Positions 51,501 to 58,389 of a stretch of 64,000 bases of DNA are shown piece by piece (position 1 is the first letter of the stretch; each line of letters begins with the position of its first letter). The notes under the pieces were generated by a model that made no database searches, was not told the DNA's origin, and saw only the letters and a program-made list of their open reading frames with translations. The stretch comes from Roseomonas genomospecies 6 (lineage in GTDB: Bacteria; Pseudomonadota; Alphaproteobacteria; Azospirillales; Azospirillaceae), in the NCBI RefSeq assembly GCF_008365375.1, contig NZ_QOKW01000019.1, forward strand, positions 1 to 64,000, in the 5' to 3' direction. The position numbers and the translations under genes were made by a program.

Positions 51501-52094
51501 GCTGTCCGCCATCACGGTCTGAGACTGGCCCAACCGGTCGGCGGTCTGCGCCAGCCATGTCTGGTTCTCGGCGAGTGCCGCTCCGGTGCCGACCAGCGAC
51601 GACAGCCGGCGCTCCAATTGCTGCGCCTGCGCGGCCGAGGCGATCAGCTGCGCCCCGAAGGCGCGGACCTGGTCCACCACCCACAAGCCGGCCATGGTCT
51701 TCAGACCATTGACGAGCATGCCGATGGTGTCGCCCAGACCGTCCGCGTTGTCGTTGGCGGCACGGGTGGCATTGCCGAACTCCCGCGCGGCGGCTGCATG
51801 ATCGCCCATGCCGGCGGCGGCTTGGCGATGGGACGCCGCCGCCTCGGCGCTCACCCGCTGCAACGCCTGTGCGCTGTGGGACGCCGCCCCCATGTCCTCG
51901 GTCAACCCGCGGGTCGCGCGGCGGTGGGCGTTCAACGCGACGACGTTGCTGTCCCCGGTCGCTCCACGCAGGCTGGCCCCGGCATCGTTCGCCGCCGCCC
52001 CGAGCTTATCGATTTCCGAGCGGGCGAGGCGGACCTCGCCCACCAGGGCGGAACCATCGGCGGTCAGCTTCAGCGCTACTTTGAGTTCGGCCAT
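45525..52094 (-). CDS. Tape measure protein with eight 29-residue repeats
   Basis: A 2189-residue protein that sets tail length. Residues about 110-330 match the tape-measure N-terminal domain (QLERRLSSLVGTGAALAENQ, SYTRLLSLARSGL, ELNQVVEPLPGILMDL). Long alpha-helical, coiled-coil-like stretches follow, then a Gly/Ala-rich hydrophobic region (about 918-1130) that may insert in the membrane during DNA entry. Residues 1654-1885 are eight exact-length 29-residue repeats. Near the C-terminus lies a YLATYADLADAW...HHYYTDGIREGR module (about 1976-2013). The start at ATG 52094 (MAELKVALKLTADG) is a typical tape-measure N-terminus; a GTG start 40 codons earlier is possible. No clear ribosome binding site. 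Confidence 0.88.
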   Translation of the reverse strand: MAELKVALKLTADGSALVGEVRLARSEIDKLGAAANDAGASLRGATGDSNVVALNAHRRATRGLTEDMGAASHSAQALQRVSAEAAASHRQAAAGMGDHAAAAREFGNATRAANDNADGLGDTIGMLVNGLKTMAGLWVVDQVRAFGAQLIASAAQAQQLERRLSSLVGTGAALAENQTWLAQTADRLGQSQTVMADSYTRLLSLARSGLVTIQQSRELTEGLANAQVKFAADVGRMGDVMYGLSQALASPVVQMEELNQVVEPLPGILMDLDRAAGLPGGGFRRLVGEGRVTSEMFRDTLIKALRGYAGEAEKAAGSVEAAYARMENASQRAKAELGKMILPGWVNLVESAAAALNRVNKEIEAAERRSNQVSLMRETTNLDDLLAERAGLEAKRQRYANGASGVYARRNLEVTDRDLADVEKRIDAALARLQQLRAALGDAGDGWAQMWGMASDGGADPAAVALDKLAGKLGLAADAVDLVITKNGLLTKSEADLRAQTETLTKVLALPPDQLKKLGISAADAAFILDQLREKLDPVTAAVAAMNRETAALGVAPKFRGLYQALEKAEQDKGRKLTDDEAINLTGAYAKNRAANSAEQVRLTREAAEAAEALARAQASGNPAAVANARANLKVAEALRDGVIVQADKAAYSQAVLREEMAGLAGQAGEAATVSSRQARQMLELAEATRRGGAAVAETTLRHQIENETLRVGAGERSELARRLTEEAAARRALAAAQFDRDLDAQIAATKALAAAEGESAKAVAETTIRNQVAAQVEREGVKADSDRAKAIAAKTAELAKWQETQGYNRESRARDRELQLAQAEVALADVSEAQRQRTIELLRYELDIREQFPTKTEEDIQALLRKKAVLLDRQDIIRFQNDVRETSRRISDDLAAKMFEKGGSILDWWRNLLKRMAIEIASTKFIMPIVQTVVGAVPGLFGIQAPAGGAGAGGLMGQAGNAGMNWATSKAMGWAGDKLGLTGAGGSITGAIDTWGATNLGIGTAATVPATPLMASGGAGGVGSGMLTGGGAQSVVGGQVASGTGLSSLASGVGAGAAAGGIVGGLVGTATNSKVAGGASGAVAGGLASYMMMGSAFGPWGIAAGAILGAVMGMLGTQKASVGPNSRSNLTLQDGSWKTGEAAADNGGDLGKTKGVTDAIATALNSLMNAAGIKNATLMENVAAISLMEKDGRYTTQMRGQKKDFSDQTAALTSLFGDVLTMVIEDGATEYVNKDNKYVAENVRRALVASVGKPVEEVVSNLTFAASDFAHLFDDAAKPSADQFSETLTAMSVQFQTSRDRAAELGLTTDGMVSSLEQATTRMFAAAGRGLKGLGVVDQIQSAIESWRKASIALMGAGLSPQPAMELLGAQLSAIVNAAGDGIEGLQRLTEAAAILRGMGETTGAAFAELRASQVREQVMGDLALQEMQARVELGQLSQDAYDRRVLEIQQRDALARVTDAGVRAEMERVQALQRAALAAKQDAAAATERAAALERTMSAAGDVLSDLDRKRADGSTGLTAEQRIAAVDSMLRRDLALARSNDPTVAEEALRRLTTTRQTAEDTYDAVYGAGSAETTAMLRAYEQSVRSLPAVQTWQQRVLEALAALPSDISANLDLKGRILEVYEPAVLQRVDPAVRKIVEQLVTLASQGFDFTAIPAAGQRVIAEALTRIQGGQPVTVLDFTAVPAAARRDVIETLRRLHGDAAVERFAFTALPPAAQRDLAEVLSRYRGALLVDSLDFTTLAPDDQRRLSEILTRYDRNQAVADLSYSSLPADAQRVLDEILTRNQGGVVVPALQFSTIAPDATRRLAELMERYGNRVLVDEFDWSQMPEDDRRLLTEVMGRYRNNVQVDQFDFAALPADDQRELAELLSRTLNGDAIAAWTPITLPGNATRTVTETVKRDVSETVTTAAMRDLTSGFQALQLQTTSVLIKQLDDLGRIIHSGLLNVVRAITANWSWGANQTFGASPHVLTTREAQYLATYADLADAWSSWTAWDPTHHYYTDGIREGRTFQNGGIVGRYQSGGLVDNGIKGVDSVLALYPDGSPIMVAGGEFVTPTPAVTPDTLPILEYIREHRRPPSAIRAYEGGGLVAANNNVARTMTAAGAPAPMVTMTVTRSAADVSDSLVMARSMDRMVSELAELRRERREDAARDRQLVTGIAEDQIGVAERQEQQLRALASGRRAVI
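46440..47135 (-). repeat. Eight tandem 87-bp coding repeats in the tape measure gene
   Basis: Eight consecutive units of exactly 29 codons, with no insertions or deletions, translate to variants of DFTALPADDQRxLxELLxRY followed by a short loop and a valine-rich end. Strongest positions are the aromatic at 2, P at 6, R at 11, L/I at 13, E at 15 and R at 19. The DNA copies have diverged, so this is an old repeat held by selection on protein. Confidence 0.9.
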
Positions 52095-52203
52095 GGGTCG
52101 GGCATGCGAAGGGACGTGGCGGCCATTATCGCCGCCACGCCCACGCCCGTTCAGGGGGCGAGTTCCGGCCTTGAAGGGGGCCGCCCGCTCGTCAATCCAT
52201 CCG

Positions 52204-52611
52204 TCACTTGCCACCCTTGTCGGGATGGGTCCGCTTCCATTCCTCGACCCACACCCGCGCGGCCTCGGCTTCCATCGCTTGGATCAGCCCGACCGTCTCA
52301 CCGTTCCAGGGCATCCCTCTGGCCTCTGCCAAGCACCGGACCTGCACCAGATCCAGGCCGATGGCCGGGCCACCCATCGCGGGGTATCGCCACAGCCGTT
52401 CCGACGCGCAGAACAGCATGAACACATCCCAGAGCGGCGCCCAGACGATGAACACGCGCTCCGTCTCCGGCTCCACCTGAAGCGGCGGCGCGGGCTGGCC
52501 CGTCAGCTCCGCCCAATCGGCGGCGTCCAAGGTGGGGGACCGCCGCTTCCGGCGCCCCTGGGCAGGCTCTCCGCCCGCCCACAGCCGCGCCGCCTCCTTC
52601 AGGTGCGCTAC
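52204..52611 (-). CDS. Tail assembly chaperone, frameshift extension (G-T type)
   Basis: This frame has no plausible start of its own but is entered from the preceding chaperone by a -1 shift at a GGGAAAG heptamer. The fusion would be 300 residues, of which 135 come from this part (VAHLKEAARLWAGGEPAQGR at its beginning, MEAEAARVWVEEWKRTHPD at its end). In lambda the equivalent gpG-T binds the tape measure and tube protein during assembly. It lies just before the tape measure gene, as expected. Confidence 0.82.
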   Translation of the reverse strand, partial: VAHLKEAARLWAGGEPAQGRRKRRSPTLDAADWAELTGQPAPPLQVEPETERVFIVWAPLWDVFMLFCASERLWRYPAMGGPAIGLDLVQVRCLAEARGMPWNGETVGLIQAMEAEAARVWVEEWKRTHPDKGGK

Positions 52612-53105
52612 TTTCCCCCGTTCGCCATCTCCCAGTAGCCCTCTTCCATGGCCTTGCCGATCATCCGGTAATCGGCCATGGCCTCGACCAGGGCGGGCGA
52701 GAACTCCGGCAGCTCTTCGAACAGGGCGGCCCAGCCGTGGTTGTCGGGCAGGCCGACGATCACCTCCCGCAGCAGGGCGACCCGCCACGCGACGAAACCG
52801 TCCTCGGCGTCCGCGGCGGCCTTCTCCGCCGCGTCCCGCTCGTCATCGCTCTTGGCATCGGCCACCGCCGCCTTGGCCTTGGCGATCCGCTCGTTGTGCT
52901 CCTGAAGTTCCTTCAGCAGATCGTTGATCTCGCTGTCGGGCAGCAGCTTGTAGGTTAGGAAGAAGGTCTTCTCCACATGCCGCCCCTGCGCCCGCCCGCT
53001 GCGCTGGGACGGCTTGACGCTCTCGGGCATCTTCACCTTGACCGGCCAGTCGATGGTCAGATCGTCGCCGGCGCTGTCCTTGAACTTCAGCTTCACCTTG
53101 CTCAT
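52608..53105 (-). CDS. Tail assembly chaperone (G type)
   Basis: A 165-residue protein with an N-terminal strand-rich part (KVKLKFKDSAGDDLTIDWPV) and a charged helical middle (ERIAKAKAAVADAKSDDERD). It sits between the tail tube and tape measure genes, the usual place of the G chaperone of siphophages. The stop codon follows at once after a GGGAAAG slippery heptamer, so most ribosomes end here and a few shift into the extension. GGAGGGG precedes the ATG. Confidence 0.8.
   Translation of the reverse strand: MSKVKLKFKDSAGDDLTIDWPVKVKMPESVKPSQRSGRAQGRHVEKTFFLTYKLLPDSEINDLLKELQEHNERIAKAKAAVADAKSDDERDAAEKAAADAEDGFVAWRVALLREVIVGLPDNHGWAALFEELPEFSPALVEAMADYRMIGKAMEEGYWEMANGGK
52611..52617 (-). promoter_or_regulatory. 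Programmed -1 frameshift site (lambda G/G-T type)
   Basis: The heptamer G-GGA-AAG lies in phase immediately before the TAG stop of the chaperone gene. It is identical to the slippery site of the lambda G/T genes, and a -1 slip gives a 135-residue open extension. Confidence 0.82.
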
Positions 53106-53117
53106 GGCACCCCTCCG

Positions 53118-54410
53118 TTACGCGGCCGACGCGAAGATCGACCAGTCGTCGTCGCCGGACAGCGGCAGAGCCTTGCCCGACAGGTCGTACATCATGTCCT
53201 TCTTGCTCTCACCCGGCTTGGGCGGGGACAGCTGCCAGCGGTCCGCCTTGATGACCACGGCGGTGCCGGCGCCGGCGCCGTGCTGCAACAGGAAGGGCAC
53301 CATCGTGCGGGCGTCGCAGAGGGCGAAGAAATCCACCGACGCCAGCGACGGCGCCTCGATCTTCGCCGTCAGGCTGGCCTTGGCATCCGACTTCCGCGCG
53401 CCCTGGCGGCCGACCCGCGCGACATACTCGATGCTGTTTCCGGCATCCCAACCGAAGCTTTCCAGCACCACGTCATGGCCGTGGATGCGGCACAGCGGGG
53501 TGTTCTCGGTGCTGATGACGACGGGGTCGGGCCACGCCGCATAGTCGGGCGGGAGCGCCGCCACGCCAGCCGCCGGGGCCAGGAAATCGGCGGTCACCTC
53601 GAACTCGTAGTACGGGTAATCGTCCGCAGCCCCCGACGCCTTGATGGTGCAGCGCCCGCCCAGCATCCGCCACCGCTGCACCTGGCCGGCGTTCTCAGGA
53701 TCGGGCAGCGTCAGCACCACTTCCAGGCTCTTGCCGCCGCTGCGGTCGCTGGACGGCGTGTAGGTGCAGCCCGCCGGCGTCAGCGCGATGGTGAAGACGT
53801 CGCCCACGACGAAGTCGGTACCGATGGCGCTGGGCGTGATCGCCGCCCCGCCGGGCAGGGCGAAGGCCGTGCCCGTGGTCATGACCACGGCCACCTGATT
53901 GTGCGCGGCGTCCGACCCCAGCGCCGGAGCGGCGACGGTGAAGGCCGCCACGCCGCTGCCGCCACCCGTGGTGCAGGTCAGCGTGGCCGTGCGCGGATGC
54001 ACGCCGCCATAGGCGGTGGTGCGCGTGTAGGTGAAGGCGCCGGCCCCGCTGGTCTTCACGGCCGCCGCCGCGATGGTGGCGGTCGGGGTCTTCAGCACCT
54101 GCGCGCGGCTCGTGCCACCGGCGCGCATGATCGCGTCCCAGCACGGCACCCCGGCGGCGCCACCGCCGACCAGGGCCACCTTGCCGGTCAGCTTGGACTG
54201 CTTCGTCAGCAGGATGGACGGGTTCGCGCCGAAGTAGGGCTTGGCGTAGGGAAGCTCCTTTTCCTGCGCCTCCATCGGGGTCCAGTTGACGTCCCACAGC
54301 TTGACGGCGTCCGCACCGGTGATGGCGGCGGCGCCCTGGCCGAACGCGGTTTCCAGGGCGGCGAAGACGGCTTTGTGATCCCAATGCACGGGGTAGCTGG
54401 GCAGGCGCAT
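53118..54410 (-). CDS. Major tail tube protein (siphovirus type)
   Basis: A 430-residue protein. The N-terminal and C-terminal parts look like a tube fold (PSILLTKQSKLTGKVALVGGG; YYEFEVTADFLAP; VVLESFGWDAGNSIEYV). The middle (about 110-230) is an Ala/Thr/Gly-rich inserted domain that would decorate the outside of the tube. No sheath gene accompanies it, so the tail is non-contractile. AGGAG lies nine bases before the ATG. The gene precedes the G/G-T chaperone genes as in lambda-like tails. Confidence 0.78.
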   Translation of the reverse strand: MRLPSYPVHWDHKAVFAALETAFGQGAAAITGADAVKLWDVNWTPMEAQEKELPYAKPYFGANPSILLTKQSKLTGKVALVGGGAAGVPCWDAIMRAGGTSRAQVLKTPTATIAAAAVKTSGAGAFTYTRTTAYGGVHPRTATLTCTTGGGSGVAAFTVAAPALGSDAAHNQVAVVMTTGTAFALPGGAAITPSAIGTDFVVGDVFTIALTPAGCTYTPSSDRSGGKSLEVVLTLPDPENAGQVQRWRMLGGRCTIKASGAADDYPYYEFEVTADFLAPAAGVAALPPDYAAWPDPVVISTENTPLCRIHGHDVVLESFGWDAGNSIEYVARVGRQGARKSDAKASLTAKIEAPSLASVDFFALCDARTMVPFLLQHGAGAGTAVVIKADRWQLSPPKPGESKKDMMYDLSGKALPLSGDDDWSIFASAA

Positions 54411-54416
54411 GGGGCT

Positions 54417-54581
54417 TTACTCCTGGCTCGTGCCGCGACGGCGGCGCGGGTTGGCCGGGGCGGACGCTCCGGCCTGTTCGGTGTCTGGATCGGCGGCGAT
54501 CTCGGTGTCTCGCCGCTCATGCTCGGCCGGCTTCGGCCCCTCGGCCTGGTCCTCGATGACGGTGTCGATGCAGGGACGCAT
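54417..54581 (-). CDS. Small phage protein (gp38 position)
   Basis: A 54-residue hydrophilic protein, acidic in the middle (AEGPKPAEHERRDTEIAADP) with a basic end (NPRRRRGT). Its ATG overlaps the upstream stop (TGATG) and GGAGGAG stands just before. It occupies the place of Mu gp38, a small protein of unknown role before the tail genes. Too short to assign by sequence. Confidence 0.6.
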   Translation of the reverse strand: MRPCIDTVIEDQAEGPKPAEHERRDTEIAADPDTEQAGASAPANPRRRRGTSQE

Positions 54582-55057
54582 CACACTCCTCCTGTGCGCG
54601 TGTGGAACTTCCACTCGGTGGTGAAACTGATGGTGCTGGCGACGACGCCGGTCCGGCCGGCGGCGCCCATGCCCTGAAGCCGGTCTTCGGCCAGCAGGAA
54701 TTCGCTGTAGCCCGGCGCGGGAGACCACCCGGCCAGTTCTCGGATGACCGCCCATTGCAGCGGCCAGACCGCCGCCCGCGCCGCCTCGCCCGTCGTGTCG
54801 CGGTGATCGCCCTGCACCAGCACCACGGCAATCGTCTGAGTCACGGTGCTGCTGGTGCCGCCGGCGCGGCGCTCCCCATCGGCGATCAGGCCGCCCACGA
54901 TGACGAAGGCGGCCGGGAGGCGTTGCGGCAGCTGGCCGGCCGCGACCAGGGCCGCGAAGTCCACCGCGCCCGCCGTGTCGCGCGCCAGCTCCGGCACGCG
55001 GTCACGGATGCGCACCTGGACCTTGCCGGCCAGATCCACGGGCACGAAGCCGGTCAT
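54581..55057 (-). CDS. Mu gp37-like tail terminator/connector protein
   Basis: A 158-residue protein. The features DFAALVAAGQLPQRLPAAFV and VTQTIAVVLVQGDHRDTTGEAA match the general look of phage tail-terminator-like proteins of the gp37 position in Mu-like phages. The start overlaps the gpG-like stop (ATGA), and the stop overlaps the next small gene. Such proteins cap the tail tube where it meets the head. Confidence 0.65.
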   Translation of the reverse strand: MTGFVPVDLAGKVQVRIRDRVPELARDTAGAVDFAALVAAGQLPQRLPAAFVIVGGLIADGERRAGGTSSTVTQTIAVVLVQGDHRDTTGEAARAAVWPLQWAVIRELAGWSPAPGYSEFLLAEDRLQGMGAAGRTGVVASTISFTTEWKFHTRTGGV

Positions 55058-55614
55058 GCCAGCCCTCCGGCCTCGGCCAGCCAGTCGCGGGCGATCTCTC
55101 CCAGCACCTTCATGGTGGCCGGGCCGGCGCCCAGGAACGGGCGGGCCGTCATCTTGACCGTGTGCGCCTTGACCTGATGGTCGGTGGCGAAGTTGCTCTT
55201 GGACTTCCGGCGGAACTTCGGGTCGAAGGTGTCCGTCCGGGCGTTGTAGTGGCGGTACAGCGTGACGGTCCGGGCCTGCCGCTGGACCGTGCCGCCGAAC
55301 TGATGGATGGCCGCGTAGACCACGTTGGTGCCGACTTCGGCGCTGCTGGCGGTCGTACGGCGCGTGATGGACTGGCGCAGCCGCGCCGTCTCGGTCAGGG
55401 TCTGGCCGCCCTCGGCGAGGGCGCGCAGGGACTTCGGCCAGGGATTGCCGTCCGGGTCCCGCTCCGTCTCGAACCGACGCTGGGTTTCCAACTCGATGTG
55501 GGCGCCCAGCCGGTCCATCAGCTCCGACTGGTCACCGCCGGCCAGGATCAGCCCGTCCAGCAGCTTCTGGACGTCGCCCAGCTCGAACCGCAGGCTGGCG
55601 CCGGTGTCGGCCAT
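55054..55614 (-). CDS. Phage virion morphogenesis protein (Mu gpG-like)
   Basis: A 186-residue protein of the tail completion (gpG/gp6) family. It contains RFETERDPDGNPWPKSLRA, LTETARLRQSI and AAIHQFGG, the three landmark regions of that family, and a C-terminal TARPFLG motif. It is needed for joining heads and tails. It begins one base after the stop of the gp36-like gene and overlaps the following gene by four bases. Confidence 0.85.
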   Translation of the reverse strand: MADTGASLRFELGDVQKLLDGLILAGGDQSELMDRLGAHIELETQRRFETERDPDGNPWPKSLRALAEGGQTLTETARLRQSITRRTTASSAEVGTNVVYAAIHQFGGTVQRQARTVTLYRHYNARTDTFDPKFRRKSKSNFATDHQVKAHTVKMTARPFLGAGPATMKVLGEIARDWLAEAGGLA

Positions 55615-55615
55615 C

Positions 55616-56047
55616 TCACCAATTCCGCATGTTGTCGCGACCGAACACGCGATCCGGCGCGACGGTTTCGACCCCCACCGACGCGGGTTCCGGCGGCGGG
55701 GCGCCGCCCACGTCCAGCGTCAGGGAGCCGTCCCGGATATCGCGCAGCGTCCGCATGGCCTGCTGGAAGTCCGCCGTCACCTTGTCCGGCGCCGCGTCGA
55801 TGTGAAGCGCCGACAGGGTCAGCGGCGCCGCGATGTCTTCCAGCGCCTTCGGCACGGTCAGCAGCGGCAGCTGGCAACGCCCGCCGATGTGCAGGTCGAT
55901 CAGCGCCACCGCCGACGCGATGGCCTCGTCCAGCACGCTGTCCACGATGGCGTCGGTGTAGGGCTTCACCCGGTCCGTCAATTTGACGAGACGGTCCTCG
56001 CCATAGCGGGCGATCAGACGTTCCTTGGTGACGTAGACGGCGGGCAT
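55616..56047 (-). CDS. Mu gp36-like head-tail protein (DUF1320)
   Basis: A 143-residue protein with the typical start YVTKERLIARYGEDRLVKLTD and the helical DSVLDEAIASAVALIDLHIG pattern of DUF1320/gp36 proteins, which are thought to be head completion or connector components. The C-terminal 30 residues are Pro/Gly-rich. No good ribosome binding site is seen; the 75 bases before it contain a copy of the phage-end motif. Confidence 0.85.
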   Translation of the reverse strand: MPAVYVTKERLIARYGEDRLVKLTDRVKPYTDAIVDSVLDEAIASAVALIDLHIGGRCQLPLLTVPKALEDIAAPLTLSALHIDAAPDKVTADFQQAMRTLRDIRDGSLTLDVGGAPPPEPASVGVETVAPDRVFGRDNMRNW

Positions 56048-56065
56048 AGGGACACTCGCGACGGA

Positions 56066-56077
56066 TGGTTTGACGAG
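56066..56077. other. Internal copy of the phage-end motif
   Basis: TGGTTTGACGAG, the first 12 bases of the phage terminal repeat (13 with the preceding A, as in the second terminal copy), occurs between the gp36-like and gp35-like genes. A nine-base piece (TTTGACGAG) recurs 87 bases away at 55982-55990, inside the gp36-like gene. It may be an internal transposase-binding site or a chance match. Confidence 0.4.
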
Positions 56078-56122
56078 CGGGGCGGCCCACGCCGCGGGTC
56101 ACCGCGGCGTGGGACTGGACGG

Positions 56123-56419
56123 TCAGGCCGCCGGCGGGTCCTCGGCCTTCGGAGGGGCCTCGGTCGGCGGCTGGGCGTCGTCGGCCTTCGGCGTTCCCCG
56201 GCCGCCCTTCGCCTTGGGCTGCCGGCTCTCCTTCTGGTCGTCCTCCGGCTCGGTCACCGGATCGACCTCCACCACGATCAGGTTACGTTCCTTCTTCAGG
56301 TCCGCGACCTGATCTTCGGTGAACGTACCGGCCCGGTGATGGACCTCGGTGGGCGGATGAAAAACGCCGCAACGGCGGAAGCCCTCGGCGGGACGGGCGG
56401 CGATGATAAGGTCCTTCAT
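56123..56419 (-). CDS. Mu gp35-like small protein
   Basis: A 98-residue protein with a short N-terminal domain (ARPAEGFRRCGVFHPPTEV, VADLKKERNLIVVEVDP) followed by a charged Pro/Lys/Glu-rich tail of about 40 residues, probably disordered. This matches the gp35-like proteins found after the major head gene in Mu-like phages. Function is unknown. GGAGGA precedes the ATG. Confidence 0.7.
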   Translation of the reverse strand: MKDLIIAARPAEGFRRCGVFHPPTEVHHRAGTFTEDQVADLKKERNLIVVEVDPVTEPEDDQKESRQPKAKGGRGTPKADDAQPPTEAPPKAEDPPAA

Positions 56420-56434
56420 GCTCCGTTCCTCCGA

Positions 56435-57328
56435 TCAGGCGAGCCAGGGCACGACGACGAGTTGGGCCGTGCCCTTCCACTCGTTGTCCTCGCCGTTGGC
56501 CTTGCGCTGGTTTTCGAGGATCTGCCGGCCCTTGCCTTCCAGCGAAGGGGGCACCAGCAGATGCGTCGGGTTGATGCCCAGCGGCTGGCCGTGATCGCGC
56601 TTGAACCCCTGCATCGCCGAACGGGCGGCGGAGTAGGTGTCGTGGCTAAGGTCCGCCTTGGACCCGAAGGCCAGCTGCCAGAAGCCGTAGCCGACGTTGG
56701 CCCGACCATCGACGCCGTAGACGTACTTTTTCTGGTCGAACACCACCTGGTCGGTGGCGGCGTCCATGCGGACGAAATTGAAGGCCCGGCGCTTCTGGTA
56801 GACCACCGGCTTGATCATCCGGCTGAGGTCCAGCAGGAACCACGGCGCCCCGGCGCCGGCCTGCACGTTGGACACCGACACGGTGCCGCCGTCCGCGCCG
56901 ATGACCGGATGGTCGCTGTCGAAGAAATACTGGCCGTCGTAGCAGGGCGTCGTGAAGCCGGCCTTCAGCAGCGGGAACACCAGCGTGTCGGGAAAGGACG
57001 CGGTCTGGCGGCCCATCTCCGAGAACATCGGCGCGTAGATGCCGAACTTGTCGTCCTCGATGGCATCGCGGTCCACACCGACCGTCAGTTCCCAGGGCTT
57101 GTTCTTGATCGTGTAGCCCGCGGCTTCCAGATTGTGGACGACGCGCGGGCCGATCCACTCGCGGAAGCCGGGGATGTCCTTCATCCAGCCGTAGGTTTCC
57201 TCGGCCGTGGTGGACGGCGTCTCCATCGCGACCAGGTTCCACTGCGACTGGACACCGCCGAAGCCCTGCTGGAATGACGTCTGGAACCCCGTGAACAGGG
57301 CACGGAGACTGGTGGGGGTAAGGAGCAT
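56435..57328 (-). CDS. Major head protein (Mu gpT-like)
   Basis: A 297-residue protein matching the Mu gpT family along its length: LRALFTGFQTSFQQGFGGV at the start, YGWMKDIPGFREWIGPR, YTIKNKPWELTVGVDRDAIEDD-type sequence, and the C-terminal NPTHLLVPPSLE. It forms the capsid shell. AAGGGGA lies eight bases before the ATG. Unlike HK97-type proteins, no N-terminal propeptide is evident. Confidence 0.92.
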   Translation of the reverse strand: MLLTPTSLRALFTGFQTSFQQGFGGVQSQWNLVAMETPSTTAEETYGWMKDIPGFREWIGPRVVHNLEAAGYTIKNKPWELTVGVDRDAIEDDKFGIYAPMFSEMGRQTASFPDTLVFPLLKAGFTTPCYDGQYFFDSDHPVIGADGGTVSVSNVQAGAGAPWFLLDLSRMIKPVVYQKRRAFNFVRMDAATDQVVFDQKKYVYGVDGRANVGYGFWQLAFGSKADLSHDTYSAARSAMQGFKRDHGQPLGINPTHLLVPPSLEGKGRQILENQRKANGEDNEWKGTAQLVVVPWLA

Positions 57329-57339
57329 GTGCGGTCCCC

Positions 57340-57753
57340 TTAGAATTCGACCCAGACGCCCTGGGCGTCCACGTCGCGAATGATGCCGGCCTGCGGACGG
57401 GCGCCGCTGCCATCGGTCTTGGCGACGGTCTGATCGTCCACCGCGTAGCAGGGCTTCCCGTAATCGGCGATGCCGATGGCGTCGCCACCGGCGGAGTTGG
57501 CGAAGCGGAAGACGCCGCGGTCGATGCGGACGAAATCCGGATCACCGCTGCCGGCGAGCGATGAGGCGCGGTAGGCGGCGCGGCCGAGCACCGTCAGGGT
57601 GGTGCTGGCCGAGGCCGGGACGGCCAGCCCCGCGGCGTTCTGCGCCGCCATGCTCCCGGCGAAGACCGTGGTTGACGGAGCCAGGGCGCGACTGAGGCAG
57701 TGGAAGCCGCCGGAGCGCTCCGGCGTGTTGCGGTCGGTGGTCAGGGACGCCAT
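57340..57753 (-). CDS. Head decoration-like protein
   Basis: A 137-residue, strand-rich, mostly neutral protein between the scaffold and the major head gene. The sequence AGLAVPASASTTLTVLGRAA and the end DVDAQGVWVEF are typical of small head-stabilising or decoration proteins at this position in Mu-like siphophages. AGGAGGG within the scaffold gene end serves as its ribosome binding site, so translation is coupled. The exact role is inferred from position. Confidence 0.65.
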   Translation of the reverse strand: MASLTTDRNTPERSGGFHCLSRALAPSTTVFAGSMAAQNAAGLAVPASASTTLTVLGRAAYRASSLAGSGDPDFVRIDRGVFRFANSAGGDAIGIADYGKPCYAVDDQTVAKTDGSGARPQAGIIRDVDAQGVWVEF

Positions 57754-57756
57754 GGA

Positions 57757-58389
57757 TCAGCCCTCCTTGCCCGACTGCGCGGCGAGCGACTTCTTGAAGT
57801 CCTCGGCGGACAGGCCCATCGCCGCGCAGACGGCCTTGTCCTCGGCGCTCAGCTCGCCGGGCGCGGGCTTGACGCCGCCCTGTTCGCCAGCCTTCAGGAC
57901 GGGCACGGCGTTGGCGGTCAGGCGGTCGAAGGCAGCCTTGTCGGCGGCGGCCAGGGCCAGCAGATCGGCACGCTGCGCCGGGACGAACTTCCCTTCGGCG
58001 ATGACCTTGTCCACCTCGGCGCCCAGCTTGTCGCCTTCCAGCGCCTGCACCTTGGCGGCCAGCGCGGTCACCTGGGTTTCCAGAAGCGTGGCCGCGGTGG
58101 CGTTGGTCTTCAGCGTCTTCACCGACGCGGCGATCTGGTCGGCGGTGGCGTCGGCGCCCAGGCCGGCGGCGGCGGCGATGGCCTTGACGCCATCGGCGGC
58201 GGCCTTCAGCGTCTTCACCGACGCGACGATCTGGTCGGGGGTGGCGTCGGCGGCGACGCCGACCGCGGAACACAGGGCGGCCGGGGCGGTGCCGGCCTTC
58301 AGCGTCGCCACGGCGGCGAGCGCGGTGGCCTGGTCGGCGTTCGGCGGGCAACCGAGCGCGTCCAGGACCGCCTTCAGAACGGGGTCCAT
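57757..58389 (-). CDS. Nested scaffold protein (Mu gpZ-like internal start)
   Basis: Inside the protease gene, at codon 184, an ATG is preceded by GGGAG at ideal spacing. Translation from here gives a 210-residue protein beginning MDPVLKAVLDALGCPP that contains only the helical scaffold half. Mu and lambda make their scaffold proteins from such in-frame internal starts (Z within I; Nu3 within C). Existence of the shorter product is inferred from the start signal. Confidence 0.6.
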   Translation of the reverse strand: MDPVLKAVLDALGCPPNADQATALAAVATLKAGTAPAALCSAVGVAADATPDQIVASVKTLKAAADGVKAIAAAAGLGADATADQIAASVKTLKTNATAATLLETQVTALAAKVQALEGDKLGAEVDKVIAEGKFVPAQRADLLALAAADKAAFDRLTANAVPVLKAGEQGGVKPAPGELSAEDKAVCAAMGLSAEDFKKSLAAQSGKEG

